This document shows positions 48,578 through 57,942 of a stretch of 59,251 nt of DNA, one piece after another. Source of the DNA: Anaerolineaceae bacterium (GTDB lineage Bacteria > Chloroflexota > Anaerolineae > Anaerolineales > Villigracilaceae). A program made the position numbers and the translations under genes. The notes beneath the pieces are model-generated. The model was not told where the DNA came from. It saw only the letters and a list, made by a program, of their open reading frames with translations, and searched no databases. Every line of letters starts with the position of its first letter. The stretch's first letter is position 1. Where the stretch lies: NCBI GenBank assembly GCA_003598975.1, contig QZIJ01000033.1, forward strand, positions 1-59,251, read 5' to 3'.

Positions 48578-49671
48578 TTTTTTTCCTCGGGCTTGCCTTG
48601 CTGGGACTCGGACTGTTCTTCCTCCGTCTCGGCAGGCATGGACTGGCCCGCCAGTTGCTCGATGCGTTCCTGCAATTGCTCAGTGGTCATCTCGGCCTGT
48701 TGGAAGGGAGTCCGTTTGATGCGGTGCGGCAATGCCAACTCTGCCGCCAGCGCGATGTCATGATCGTTGATCTTCGTCCGCCCCTCGAACGCGGCCTGGG
48801 CACGCGCGGCCTTCAGAATGACAAGGTCGGCGCGGTGGCCATCCACGTTGAGGGAGGCGGTCAACGCGGCGATGGAAAGCAGGTCGCGGCTGGTGTGAGT
48901 GACGCGGTCCACGAGTTCGCGGGCGCGCTCGATATTGTGCGAGAGGTCTTGCTCTTTCGCCAGCCATTCCTTGCGGAAGGCTTCGGGATCGCGCTCGTAG
49001 CTTATGTTGCGTTCCATGATGGCGACGCGTTCACGCGCGTCGCGGATGCCGACGATGTCCACCGAGAGGGCGAAGCGGTCCAGCAACTGCGGACGGAGTT
49101 CGCCTTCCTCGGGATTCATCGTCCCGACGAGGATAAAGCGGGCGGGATGCGCGAACGAGATGCCCTCGCGCTCGACGGTGTTGACGCCCATCGCCGCAGA
49201 GTCCAGCAAAACGTCCACGACATGATCATCGAGGAGATTCACTTCGTCAATGTAGAGAAGTCCGCGATTCGCAGAAGCAAGAACGCCAGGTTCGAAATGT
49301 CGCTCGCCCTTCTGGATGGCCTGCTCGATATCGAGCGTGCCGACAACGCGATCTTCCGTCGCCGAGACGGGGAGATTCACAAAAGAAGTTTTGCGGGTGT
49401 GCGAGGGAAGTTTCTGCCCTTCGGTGTGACGCTCCTTGCATTCGGTGCACCAGGTGGCAGGCTTGTCGGGATCACATCCGAAGCGGCAGTCGTCCACCAC
49501 TTTGACGCTCGGTAAAAGCGCGGCCAATGCGCGCGCTGCCGTGGACTTGGCCGTGCCGCGTTCGCCGCGAATGAGCACGCCGCCGATGCGCGTATCAACG
49601 GCGTTCAAAATCAGGGCGCGTCTCATGCGCTCCTGTCCAACGATGGCTGTAAATGGGTAAATGGCTGGCAT
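48571..49671 (-). CDS. chlD: ChlD-type chelatase, AAA+ part (zero-frame product)
   Basis: 366 aa AAA+ ATPase of the Mg/Co-chelatase I/D group: Walker A GERGTAKST, Walker B GLLYIDEVNLLDDH, then VGTMNPEEGELRPQLLDRF and an insert with four cysteines (CRFGCDPDKPATWCTEC). The frame ends just after a run of nine A (T at 48576-48584) at TAA 48571-48573. Unshifted translation would yield an I-subunit-like protein; shifted translation the D-type protein. GGAG lies 6 nt before ATG 49671 and TATAAT at 49689-49694. Confidence 0.9.
   Translation of the reverse strand: MPAIYPFTAIVGQERMRRALILNAVDTRIGGVLIRGERGTAKSTAARALAALLPSVKVVDDCRFGCDPDKPATWCTECKERHTEGQKLPSHTRKTSFVNLPVSATEDRVVGTLDIEQAIQKGERHFEPGVLASANRGLLYIDEVNLLDDHVVDVLLDSAAMGVNTVEREGISFAHPARFILVGTMNPEEGELRPQLLDRFALSVDIVGIRDARERVAIMERNISYERDPEAFRKEWLAKEQDLSHNIERARELVDRVTHTSRDLLSIAALTASLNVDGHRADLVILKAARAQAAFEGRTKINDHDIALAAELALPHRIKRTPFQQAEMTTEQLQERIEQLAGQSMPAETEEEQSESQQGKPEEKKT
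48576..48584 (-). promoter_or_regulatory. Slippery A9 run in chlD (-1 frameshift site)
   Basis: On the coding strand the zero frame reads GAG GAA AAA AAA ACT TAA. A one-base slip back after the second AAA reads AAC TTA AAA CTC GAA and continues into the VWA domain. The stop right after the run gives two products from one gene. Confidence 0.75.
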
Positions 49672-49727
49672 GTTTGACTCCGGGCGACATTATAATCCAA
49701 TGCGCCAAGGCGGGATGATCGTGTTCT

Positions 49728-50252
49728 TCAGGCCAGTTCTTCGCGCCTGGAAATGGCAACGTACTTTTCGAACGAGTGTCCAACATCCAATTGCAGGCCC
49801 CTTTGCTGGAAACTTAATATTTCGGACTGATGCGCCCGCCAGCATTCATCCAAACTGCATGGCTGAGCGTATTTATACAATTTGCGCTGCATATCCTGGA
49901 TTAGCCGCGATGGGAAATTTGCGCTGATCAACCCCGTCCCATCGGTGAAGAGCGTGTAGAATTTCACGCCCATTCCAAAGACCAGTGCGTACGTGGATTG
50001 TTCGCGTTGTACTAACAGCGGCTGGCTCATCACTAGGCGCAAGGGGGATTCCACGCGAATGATTTCGCGATTGGCTTTTGCCAGCAGAAAAATAATGAAA
50101 TGTGTGAACAGGCTGTAATTTGGGAGCAATTCTGAATAACAGCCAAAATCTGAAAAGCCGAAGGCTCGCAGACGGTTCATCTCGTCCGCAAAGCGCGCCC
50201 GTACTTTTGCCGTTAATTCAGGTTCATATTCCTGTCGGTATTCGATGTTCAT
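49728..50252 (-). CDS. Protein of unknown function
   Basis: 174 aa, soluble, no signal peptide or membrane segment. Notable stretches: YEPELTAKVRARFADEMNRLRAFG, LPNYSLFTHFIIFLLAKAN, TYALVFGMGVKFYTLFTDGTGLISANF. No family recognised. Its ATG overlaps the stop of the acyl-CoA synthetase gene (ATGA), so it is co-translated with it; chlD, 56 nt downstream, has its own promoter. Confidence 0.7.
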   Translation of the reverse strand: MNIEYRQEYEPELTAKVRARFADEMNRLRAFGFSDFGCYSELLPNYSLFTHFIIFLLAKANREIIRVESPLRLVMSQPLLVQREQSTYALVFGMGVKFYTLFTDGTGLISANFPSRLIQDMQRKLYKYAQPCSLDECWRAHQSEILSFQQRGLQLDVGHSFEKYVAISRREELA

Positions 50253-52375
50253 GGTTTGCTAATTCTAATTCGCACATCCACGGCCACCGCGCCCTTATCG
50301 AGCACGCGCAGGGGATTGATTTCGATTTCGGCGATTTCGGGGTGGTTGTAAACAAGCTCGGAAAGATTTTGCAAGGCCTCGCGGACGGCGGCGCGGTCCG
50401 CGGGGGGGATGGAGCGCCAGCCTGCAAGTTTGCGTCCCGCCCAGGTGCGATCGATCAACGCCTCGGCTTCGCGGACTGTCAGCGGGGCGAGGCAAAAGGC
50501 GACATCTTTCAACCCTTCGACGTCTATCCCGCCCGAGCCGAACATGAGCAGGGGACCGAACTGCGGATCGCGCGCCGACCCGAGGATGATCTCCTGCCCT
50601 GAGCCGATCATCCGCTGGAGGTGACAGCCTTCGATCCGTGCGGACGGTTTGGCCTCTTTTGCTCTGCGCGTAGCCAGATTGAAAGACTCTGTAACCTCTT
50701 CAACGGAATTTAAGTTGAGGAAGATTCCGCCCACGTCTGATTTGTGGAGGATGTCGGGACTGGCGATTTTGAGGACGAGGGGAAAGCCCAGGTCACGCGC
50801 GAGCGACGCGGCCTCATCCGCCGTGCGCGCCAACTTGACGGGCGCGGTTGGGATCCGCGCGGCTGCCAGTAATGAGTCAGCCCGCGCGGGGTCCAGCCAG
50901 GAGGCGGGTCCTTCGTCTACACTCCGCTCCGCTTCGTTCCGCTCAGGGCGATGTAAAAGTGCAGATATCGCGGCGTGGTCGAGAGTCGATTCGGGCGCGG
51001 AGTCGGATTCGATTTCCTTAAGATAATCGGCGCGGCGCGCGAGACAGGAAAGTGCAGACGCGGCGCGTTCGGGAAAATCATAGGTGGGGATGTGCGCCGC
51101 GTTGAAGCGTCGCCAGGCTTCGCGCACGAGATTGCTTCCCATCAACGCAACTGTGACAGGTTTTTTGGAATGTTGGATGAGCGGGATGAGCGAATCGGCA
51201 ACGGACTCGGTGGAATACATCGGCGGCGGAGGCAGGACGAGCAGCACGCCGTCCACGCTGGGGTCATCGAGCAGGATTTGCAGGCTGGTGGCATATTCGT
51301 GCGGTGAGGCGTTCGAGAGCATATCCACGGGATTGATCAGGCTGGCCGCGGGAGGGAGCAGGGCGCGCAATTTTTCTTTTGTGGCGTCGGAAAGTTCCGC
51401 GAGCGACATGCCATGCGTCTCGATAAAATCGGCAGACATGACGCCAGGCCCGCCCGCGTTGGTGAGCACGGCCATGCGCCTGCCAGTGGGGAGGGGGAGC
51501 CAGGCGAGGGCGCGCGACCACTCAAAGAGTTCCTCGGCGCTGTTGGCGCGCAGGACGCCCGATTTTGCGAACGCGGATTCGTAGGCCGCGTCCGCGCCTG
51601 CCAGCGCGCCCGTGTGGGATGCGGCCGCGCGTTGTCCGCTGGCCGAACGCCCGACCTTGAGCGCGACGATGGGTTTTTGCGCGCTAACCTTGCGCGCCTC
51701 TTCGATGAAGCGTTTTCCATCGGGGAGTGACTCGATGTACATGGCGAGGACGCGCGTGTGCTCGTCGGCGGCCATTAACGCCAGCAGGTCGGTCTCGGTG
51801 ATGTCGGTCTGGTTGCCGAGGCTGACGAGGCGCGAGAACGAGAATCCCTGTTGCCGCGACCAGTCAATGACCGCCGCGCAGAACGCGCCCGAATGGGACA
51901 GGAATCCGATGTCGCCCGCGGCGGGAAGCGGCGGAGGCAGGAAGGTGGTGTCGAGCGGATAATGTGTATCCAGCAGGCCGATGCAATTCGGGCCGAGGAT
52001 GCGAATCTCGTTGTCGCGCGCGATGCGGATGACTTCCTCCTCCAGCGCCGCGCCTTCGGGACCGATCTCGCGGAATCCGCCCGCCATGATGATGGCCGCA
52101 CGGATGCCGCGCGCGCCGCAATCCGCCAGCGCGGACGGCATGGCCTTCGACGGGACGATCAACACCGCCAGGTCTACGGGGTCGGGGACTTCGGCAATCG
52201 AAGCCGAGACGGCGCGTCCCATGATCGTCCCGCCTTTGGGATTCACAAGATGCACCGCGCCCGTGTACTGACTCTGGATCAGGTTGCGCGCCACGCCGTA
52301 GCCGAGTTTCATCGGGTCTGCGGACGCGCCGACGATGGCAACGCCGCGAGGGGAGAAGAAGGATTCGATGGTCAT
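50249..52375 (-). CDS. NDP-forming acyl-CoA synthetase (acetate-CoA ligase type)
   Basis: 708 aa with alpha and beta parts fused. CoA-binding Rossmann start (FFSPRGVAIVGASADPMKLG), Succinyl-CoA ligase-like domain with SHSGAFCAAVIDW, then GGPGVMSADFIE, and a C-terminal ATP-grasp domain (GFPLVLKIASPDILHKSDVGG, EIEINPLRV). The catalytic His is in the SHTGALAG-type block. The family interconverts acyl-CoA and NDP with acid, CoA and NTP. Residues PERNEAERSVDEG between domains look repeat-derived. It heads a two-gene unit with the hypothetical gene. Confidence 0.93.
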   Translation of the reverse strand: MTIESFFSPRGVAIVGASADPMKLGYGVARNLIQSQYTGAVHLVNPKGGTIMGRAVSASIAEVPDPVDLAVLIVPSKAMPSALADCGARGIRAAIIMAGGFREIGPEGAALEEEVIRIARDNEIRILGPNCIGLLDTHYPLDTTFLPPPLPAAGDIGFLSHSGAFCAAVIDWSRQQGFSFSRLVSLGNQTDITETDLLALMAADEHTRVLAMYIESLPDGKRFIEEARKVSAQKPIVALKVGRSASGQRAAASHTGALAGADAAYESAFAKSGVLRANSAEELFEWSRALAWLPLPTGRRMAVLTNAGGPGVMSADFIETHGMSLAELSDATKEKLRALLPPAASLINPVDMLSNASPHEYATSLQILLDDPSVDGVLLVLPPPPMYSTESVADSLIPLIQHSKKPVTVALMGSNLVREAWRRFNAAHIPTYDFPERAASALSCLARRADYLKEIESDSAPESTLDHAAISALLHRPERNEAERSVDEGPASWLDPARADSLLAAARIPTAPVKLARTADEAASLARDLGFPLVLKIASPDILHKSDVGGIFLNLNSVEEVTESFNLATRRAKEAKPSARIEGCHLQRMIGSGQEIILGSARDPQFGPLLMFGSGGIDVEGLKDVAFCLAPLTVREAEALIDRTWAGRKLAGWRSIPPADRAAVREALQNLSELVYNHPEIAEIEINPLRVLDKGAVAVDVRIRISKP

Positions 52376-52383
52376 GTGGTTTG

Positions 52384-52432
52384 CTAGTCTGCTAGTCCGC
52401 TGGTCTGCTGGTCTGCTGGTCTGATAGTCGGA
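52384..52432. repeat. Tandem 10-bp repeats before the acyl-CoA synthetase gene
   Basis: About five units of roughly 10 bp (CTAGTCTG, CTAGTCCG, CTGGTCTG three times, then TGATAGTC). It fills the region upstream of the synthetase start; unit number may vary between strains. The gap up to 52490 holds no gene. Confidence 0.85.
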
Positions 52433-52490
52433 TAGGGGTGATGGCTTTTGGATAATGGTTAATAGTTCATGGTGAATGGTTCACGGTGCA

Positions 52491-55400
52491 TTACGTGATG
52501 CCTTCTGCCGCAGCGCGAACGTCTTTTAGAATACCTTCCGTGTCGCATTTCGCCAGTTCATCGAACAATCGTAAAACGCTCTTCACCACCCCCGCATGTG
52601 GCGCAATCTTCCGCGCCTTGCGGAAGGTTGCGATGGCATCGTTCACCGTAGGGGCGGGGTCTCCCCGCCCTGTGTCATTGGTAGGCGCATCATTGGGCGC
52701 GGGGACCGCGCCCCTACCCGTCAAAATCAACCCGCACAACGCCAACCCCTTCGCATCCAGCGCGGAATAATAATCGGGCGTCTTGGCAAGGATTTCATCC
52801 GCCTGCGCAATGGACTTGGTAAAAGCCTCTTGCGCGGTTTCCCTTTCCCCTTGCCGCAAGGCGATGATCCCGTGCAGGGCACTAGTGTTGTGACTGTTTT
52901 GTGGCACATCATACTGAAGCGCAGCTTCGATGGTGACGCGGGCATTGGGTAAATCGTTTTGGAAAAGATAAGCCTGTGCTAATCCCCAGCGAGCATAGTT
53001 CTGCAAGTCAGCAGATGAAATTTTATCCGCAATCTGAATTGCAAGCAGGCAAGTCTCCTTGGCTTCTTGATAGTTTTCGAGACAATTTAGAGCCTCTGCT
53101 GTATTAGCCAAATCTCTCGCTTCTCCATCTCGATCACCAATTTCACGTCGTATGACCAGTGACTGTTCGTAAAACTTAATTGCTTTATATACTTCACCAA
53201 GATCTAAGTAGCGATTCCCAAGATTACATAAAGTTGCACCTTCGCCTTGTCGGTAGCCAAATTCTTGGCAAATCAACAAGGCTTGTTCATAAAACGTAAT
53301 GGCTTTATGCAAATTGCCTAAAGTAGCATAACGATTTCCAAGATTGCTAAGAATTACTTCTTCGCTCATTCTATCTTTTGTTTCGCGGGCAAAACTTAAA
53401 GAGCGTTCTTGGTAAAGAATGGCATCTTGTACTTTGCCGATGTAAGCATTTGCAGAGCCTAATATGCTCCAATTAAACATTTCTAACTTTTTATCAGTAA
53501 TTTTTTTTTGTAATTTCTCATGTAATTCAATCATCAAGCGATAATGTCCCCAAAGAAACAAGTATTCTTCACTAAATTCGAACAACACACTTGCTGCCGT
53601 ATCATAATCGCCAGCGGCACAGCGCAGGTCAAATTCCGCCAGTTGCGCGGTGAGGTCGTCCAGTTTTTTCCATTCCGCGCGCGGCTTGCGGGCTTGCGCG
53701 AAGAAGTCCGCGGCGCGAAACGTGAGAGCATATCGTGTCCATACTTGCGGGACTTGTAAAGACTGATTTAATTCTGCAAGAAAAGCTTCGTCTTTAAAGT
53801 TGTTAGTATCTTGCATTTTTTGTAACAAAACTGGATCTAAATTTTGCATAGATTTAGCCAAATCCTGAAGCATATTAATATTTTCTTTTTTGGCTATTTC
53901 TTGGAAAGCCTCTTTCGTCTGTTTGGATTTTGGCTTTGTTGCAACTTTGAGAAAATCAGGATATTTGTTGAGTGTTTTAAAGTAATAGTTTAGAAGTTCA
54001 ACACCTTTACTCGTTCTAAGTTTGTCATCGGCAAATCCTTCAGGAATAGTGCTGAGAGCATATTCGCTATCAGCGGAATGTAGATAATACTTTCCAGCAT
54101 CGCGGCGGGCGAAGTGCATGTTTACCAAGCGATGAAGCACCAGTGCGCTGTCAATGCTGGGCAAATGTGGCTGCAACAGGTAATCAATCGCGGCAGGGCT
54201 GACGGGTCGGTTATACACAGCCAGCGCCTGCATCACCTTTTGCGCGCTCGGGTCAAGGCGGTTGAAGGCTTCGCCCACCAGTTTCTGCACCACTTCATCG
54301 GGCAGGCTGAGTTCGAGCAGTTCTTCAAGCGTGGTGTAACGGTCAACCGAGAGGATGGCATACAACGCTTCCAGCGCCCGCGGATAACCCCGCGTCATTT
54401 CGCGGGCTACCTTCAGCAACGCATCAGGCGCGGTCTTGAGTCCCACGCGTCCGTCCGCATCCATTTCACGCAGGACGTTTTCCGCGTAAGGCGATTCGAG
54501 TCCGTCATCCAAACTCAGGTGGTGCTGCCTGCCTGGCTCGCTGATCGCCAGGTCACGCGGCGCAATGCGTGTGGTGATGACCACTTTCACGGCATGGTGC
54601 TGTCCGCCGAGCAGGGCGTTCAGCGCATCGCTCAATTCGCTGTCACGCAGGCTCAGGCTTTCGGCGTCGATCAGGGTTTCAAAGTTATCCAACAGCAGGA
54701 TCACACGTCCGCTGGGGAAGGCATCCAACAGCGCGCGCATTTTATCGCCTGTGGACGTCTGCGGGTTTTTATAAATTCCCTCCAGCCGCTCGGCATCGTC
54801 TTTAGGCAGGAGTTTGCTCAAATCCGCGAAGACGTTCGCAAAGTTGACCCTGTGACTGCCCGTCTCGCTCAAATAGACGATCCCGTCGGCTTTCATCTCG
54901 CCGAGGTCATCGGGGAGCTCGCCTCTTTCCAACGCCTTGAGCAGGCGGCAGACCATTGCAGTTTTTCCCACCCCCGCGCGTCCCGCGATGGTCATTAACC
55001 GTTGGGCGTCGTTGTTGAGAAAGTCAACGACTTGTTTAGTTTCAACTTGTCGGTCTTGATAATAATTCGGAGCAATTCCTGGCGGCGGATTGATAAACTT
55101 GGTAGATTGGGACTTGGTGGTTGGTTTCTCGGGCTGACGCTCTCGCTCCAGTCCGCTTTGGATGTTCTTCTCGGTCTTCTCTTCCGCCGCCTTGGGATTC
55201 CTAACGATCTCTTCCTGACGGTTGATCTGCTCTGTCAATTCATCGAGTTCTGCTTTAATCCGAAGTTTTTCTTCATCACTTGCACGGCGAAAATCACGGT
55301 TTGCATCTGCGAGGCGGTGTTTGAGTTGGTCAAGCAATCCTTGTGGAGAATCCAAATGGGCAATTGCCAACCGTAATTGAGCTATCCCCGCTTCGAAATT

Positions 55401-55751
55401 TGAAGTGAAATCAATCTTTTGGCGGCTGTTCAAACGAAACTGATCTTCGGCTTTGTTGTCCAGCAAAAGGCAGATGACAGGCTTCTTGCATTTCAGCGCC
55501 CAAGTCCATTCTTCTTTGCAATTCGAGAGCTTGGCTGTGCTGTCCACGGACATTACGAATAAAAAGCATTTACAGGTTTGTATCGCGGCAGCAAGTTGAT
55601 CGTCCCAGTCGTCCCCGCTTGCTGACATCTCGCGTTTCTCGAACCAAACATCAATAAACGGATGCCTTCCCTCCAACTCATCCGCAAGTTTGGTCGCAAA
55701 ATCCAAACCGTCCGCATTCGAATAACTAATGAAACAATGACCAGTGCCCAT
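52491..55751 (-). CDS. TIR-STAND-TPR protein, candidate antiphage or cell-death NTPase
   Basis: 1086 aa. TIR domain, about residues 1-135, starts HCFISYSNADG and has a C-x-x-E-W block (NCKEEWTW, E81) at the NADase glutamate position. A charged coil (140-215) leads to a STAND/NB-ARC NTPase: Walker A GRAGVGKT (257-264) and Walker B VILLLDNFE. A winged-helix-like part and C-terminal TPR repeats (NLGNRYATLGNLHKAITFYEQ and similar) follow. About 25 residues near the end come from palindrome 52648-52717. An adjacent membrane-protein gene is 39 nt upstream on the same strand. Confidence 0.9.
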   Translation of the reverse strand: MGTGHCFISYSNADGLDFATKLADELEGRHPFIDVWFEKREMSASGDDWDDQLAAAIQTCKCFLFVMSVDSTAKLSNCKEEWTWALKCKKPVICLLLDNKAEDQFRLNSRQKIDFTSNFEAGIAQLRLAIAHLDSPQGLLDQLKHRLADANRDFRRASDEEKLRIKAELDELTEQINRQEEIVRNPKAAEEKTEKNIQSGLERERQPEKPTTKSQSTKFINPPPGIAPNYYQDRQVETKQVVDFLNNDAQRLMTIAGRAGVGKTAMVCRLLKALERGELPDDLGEMKADGIVYLSETGSHRVNFANVFADLSKLLPKDDAERLEGIYKNPQTSTGDKMRALLDAFPSGRVILLLDNFETLIDAESLSLRDSELSDALNALLGGQHHAVKVVITTRIAPRDLAISEPGRQHHLSLDDGLESPYAENVLREMDADGRVGLKTAPDALLKVAREMTRGYPRALEALYAILSVDRYTTLEELLELSLPDEVVQKLVGEAFNRLDPSAQKVMQALAVYNRPVSPAAIDYLLQPHLPSIDSALVLHRLVNMHFARRDAGKYYLHSADSEYALSTIPEGFADDKLRTSKGVELLNYYFKTLNKYPDFLKVATKPKSKQTKEAFQEIAKKENINMLQDLAKSMQNLDPVLLQKMQDTNNFKDEAFLAELNQSLQVPQVWTRYALTFRAADFFAQARKPRAEWKKLDDLTAQLAEFDLRCAAGDYDTAASVLFEFSEEYLFLWGHYRLMIELHEKLQKKITDKKLEMFNWSILGSANAYIGKVQDAILYQERSLSFARETKDRMSEEVILSNLGNRYATLGNLHKAITFYEQALLICQEFGYRQGEGATLCNLGNRYLDLGEVYKAIKFYEQSLVIRREIGDRDGEARDLANTAEALNCLENYQEAKETCLLAIQIADKISSADLQNYARWGLAQAYLFQNDLPNARVTIEAALQYDVPQNSHNTSALHGIIALRQGERETAQEAFTKSIAQADEILAKTPDYYSALDAKGLALCGLILTGRGAVPAPNDAPTNDTGRGDPAPTVNDAIATFRKARKIAPHAGVVKSVLRLFDELAKCDTEGILKDVRAAAEGIT
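52648..52717. repeat. Compound palindromic repeat read in frame in the TIR-STAND gene
   Basis: Outer arms GTAGGGGCG (52648-52656) and CGCCCCTAC (52709-52717); inner GGGCGGGG / CCCCGCCC (52652-52670). It encodes a Gly/Pro/Asn-rich insert in the C-terminal TPR region. Confidence 0.85.
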
Positions 55752-55790
55752 CTGAGACTCCCTTCAAACGATCAATTACCTTGAGATTTT

Positions 55791-56207
55791 TTAGACCTTT
55801 GGTGTAAGGAAGAAGAAAATAACCAAAAGAATTAACGCTACAGGCAGATAGACCCAGACGATGGTTGTTGAAAAGAGAACATTCCAATAAGAATACTTGC
55901 CGCCCGTGTACAAATCTGGGCGCATGGCGAAAAGCGTAATCTTATTGTTTTTCGTGATTCCCGCTACATCGTTGTAGAGTCCCCTGAATTTTCGTTCCTG
56001 CCAAAGATAATAGGCGTCCAGTCCCCAGAAAATGACGGTTGGGATCAGGGCAAAAAGTGCATACAGTCCGTTGTTATTATCCGCGTAAATTGCCAGCAAA
56101 GCCGAAACGATGACAACCATCCAACCCTTCATTTGGAAGGAGTTCGTGTTCATCCGAGTGACGATATTCTGGATCATTTCAAGGTGCTTGATTTTTTCGT
56201 CAGCCAT
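55791..56207 (-). CDS. Small membrane protein upstream of the TIR-STAND gene
   Basis: 138 aa. N-terminal helix (KIKHLEMIQNIVTRMNTNSFQMKGW), two close membrane segments (about 28-64), a charged loop with LDAYYLWQERKFRGLYND, and a final membrane segment (about 110-133). I recognise similar proteins in many bacteria but not their function. It lies 39 bp before the TIR-STAND gene on the same strand, so it is a likely partner, either membrane effector or regulator. It is AT-rich like parts of its neighbour. Confidence 0.75.
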   Translation of the reverse strand: MADEKIKHLEMIQNIVTRMNTNSFQMKGWMVVIVSALLAIYADNNNGLYALFALIPTVIFWGLDAYYLWQERKFRGLYNDVAGITKNNKITLFAMRPDLYTGGKYSYWNVLFSTTIVWVYLPVALILLVIFFFLTPKV

Positions 56208-56407
56208 GGGGTCCTTCCTTTCTTTTGATGACGGGTCGGTTTAGATTGCCACCCTCATTATACTTACCAATCCTGTAATTTTCGAGATTCTTTTTTTCCG
56301 CAAATCCACAAAATCGACTATAAATACCCACGGTTGCAAATGGCACTTTCCGCCTTCTGAAAAAACGCAATTTTTGATCCATGAAATTAAACTACAGGAG
56401 CAATGTT

Positions 56408-57850
56408 ATGAAGAATACACCGCCTTTTCGTTTTTCCTCCGTTCTTTTTTCGCTCGCGCTGATTTTCGTCCTCTTTGCCAGCCTCACGGGCGGAGCCTCC
56501 GCGCAGGGACTTCCCCCTCCGCCAGAGGATCCGCGTATCGTGGGCGGCGTTCCCGCCGACCCGGGCGAATGGCCCTGGCAGGTGGCGCTCGTGGGCGGGA
56601 ACGCCACGAATTTGTACAACGGTCAGTTCTGCGGCGGGTCGCTGGTGTCTCCGCAATGGGTGGTGACGGCCGCGCATTGTGTTAATGACATTAAGAACAA
56701 TCCCTCGCAAGTGGATATCGTCGCGGGCATCTATAATTTACAGAATCCCGCGCCTGGCTACCAGAGGCGGGATGTCGCGCAGATCATCGTTCACCCGCAG
56801 TACAATCCCTCCACCAGCGATAAGGACATTGCCCTGTTGCGTCTCTTCAGTCCCGTCACGCTGGGTGGAAGCGGTGCGACCAAAACACAGGCCATCCCAT
56901 TGGTGCCCTCCTCGATTGGAGCGCTGGTGGGAATCGATTCGTGGGTGACGGGCTGGGGGAACACCAGCGGTTCAGGCCAGCAGTATCCTACACAGCTCTA
57001 CGAAGTGAGCGTCCCGATCATCTCCAATGCGATCTGCAACAATGCCAGTCACTACAACGGCGAGATTACAGCCAATATGCTCTGCGCGGGGTTCGACGCC
57101 GGCGGCAAGGATTCTTGCCAGGGCGATTCGGGCGGTCCGCTCGTGATTGATAACGGCGGGCAATGGCAACTGGCGGGTGTCGTTTCGTGGGGATACGGCT
57201 GTGCCGAACCCTACCTGCCGGGCGTTTACACGCGCGTCTCCAATTTCACAACGTGGGTCAATTCCTACGTGCAAACCGCCACGCCTGAAACGACCATTTT
57301 CCGCTCCAATGGCTCGGACGATGGCTGGATCCGCGAATCGAGCGAGACCAGCAGCACCGGCGGCGCGCTGAATTCCATCCAGACCGTTTTCGTGCTCGGC
57401 GACAGCGCCGCGGACCAGCAGTATCGAACCATTCTCTCGTTTAATACAGCCGGTTTGCCCGACACGGCGGTCATCACCTCGGTCACGCTCAAGATCAAAT
57501 ACATGGGCGTGGCTGGGACCAATCCCTTTAACACGCATGGGAATATCATCGGCGATATCCGTTCGGGACCTTTCAACGGCCTCCGAACGCTCGAGAACGC
57601 TGACTTCGCCGCGGCGTCCGGCAGGAACGGCGCGTTCGTCATCCTCAACAAGTCTGTTGGCGGCTGGTATTCCGATTCGTTGAGCGCATCCGACTTCATC
57701 CACATCAACCTGCTTGGGTTGACCCAGATTCGCCTTCGATTCAAAACGGGCGACAACGATGATCTTGGCAAGGATATCCTGAAATTCTACAGCGGCAATG
57801 CCAGTCCCAGCCTTCGGCCACAACTCATCGTGAAGTACACTGTCCCGTAA
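56408..57850 (+). CDS. Secreted trypsin-like serine protease (S1A) with C-terminal beta domain
   Basis: 480 aa. Signal peptide ends near ASAQG. The mature enzyme starts with the animal-type activation site IVGG, has the His in VVTAAHC, Asp in DIALLRL and Ser in DSCQGDSGGP; the Asp six residues before the Ser predicts trypsin-like cleavage after Lys/Arg. After about residue 290 comes a beta-rich domain (IFRSNGSDDGWIRESSE, LPDTAVITSVTLKIKYMG) as in secreted bacterial enzymes. AGGAG lies 7 nt before ATG 56408. Confidence 0.93.
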   Translation: MKNTPPFRFSSVLFSLALIFVLFASLTGGASAQGLPPPPEDPRIVGGVPADPGEWPWQVALVGGNATNLYNGQFCGGSLVSPQWVVTAAHCVNDIKNNPSQVDIVAGIYNLQNPAPGYQRRDVAQIIVHPQYNPSTSDKDIALLRLFSPVTLGGSGATKTQAIPLVPSSIGALVGIDSWVTGWGNTSGSGQQYPTQLYEVSVPIISNAICNNASHYNGEITANMLCAGFDAGGKDSCQGDSGGPLVIDNGGQWQLAGVVSWGYGCAEPYLPGVYTRVSNFTTWVNSYVQTATPETTIFRSNGSDDGWIRESSETSSTGGALNSIQTVFVLGDSAADQQYRTILSFNTAGLPDTAVITSVTLKIKYMGVAGTNPFNTHGNIIGDIRSGPFNGLRTLENADFAAASGRNGAFVILNKSVGGWYSDSLSASDFIHINLLGLTQIRLRFKTGDNDDLGKDILKFYSGNASPSLRPQLIVKYTVP

Positions 57851-57874
57851 ACGTTCCTGCGCCTGTGTTATTCC

Positions 57875-57910
57875 ATCACGCCCCGCCCACCTTGAAGGAC
57901 GGGGCGTGAT
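57875..57910 (+). terminator. Terminator of the serine protease gene
   Basis: ATCACGCCCCG and CGGGGCGTGAT, 11-bp stem with inner pairs and a loop of about 9 nt, followed by GATTTTC. Confidence 0.85.
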
Positions 57911-57929
57911 GATTTTCAATTCCAGCGGG

Positions 57930-57935
57930 TATAAT
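57930..57935 (+). promoter_or_regulatory. -10 box, probably leaderless transcript
   Basis: TATAAT with 7 nt (TCATCCA) before the ATG at 57943. No ribosome-binding site is present in between. Confidence 0.5.
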
Positions 57936-57942
57936 TCATCCA

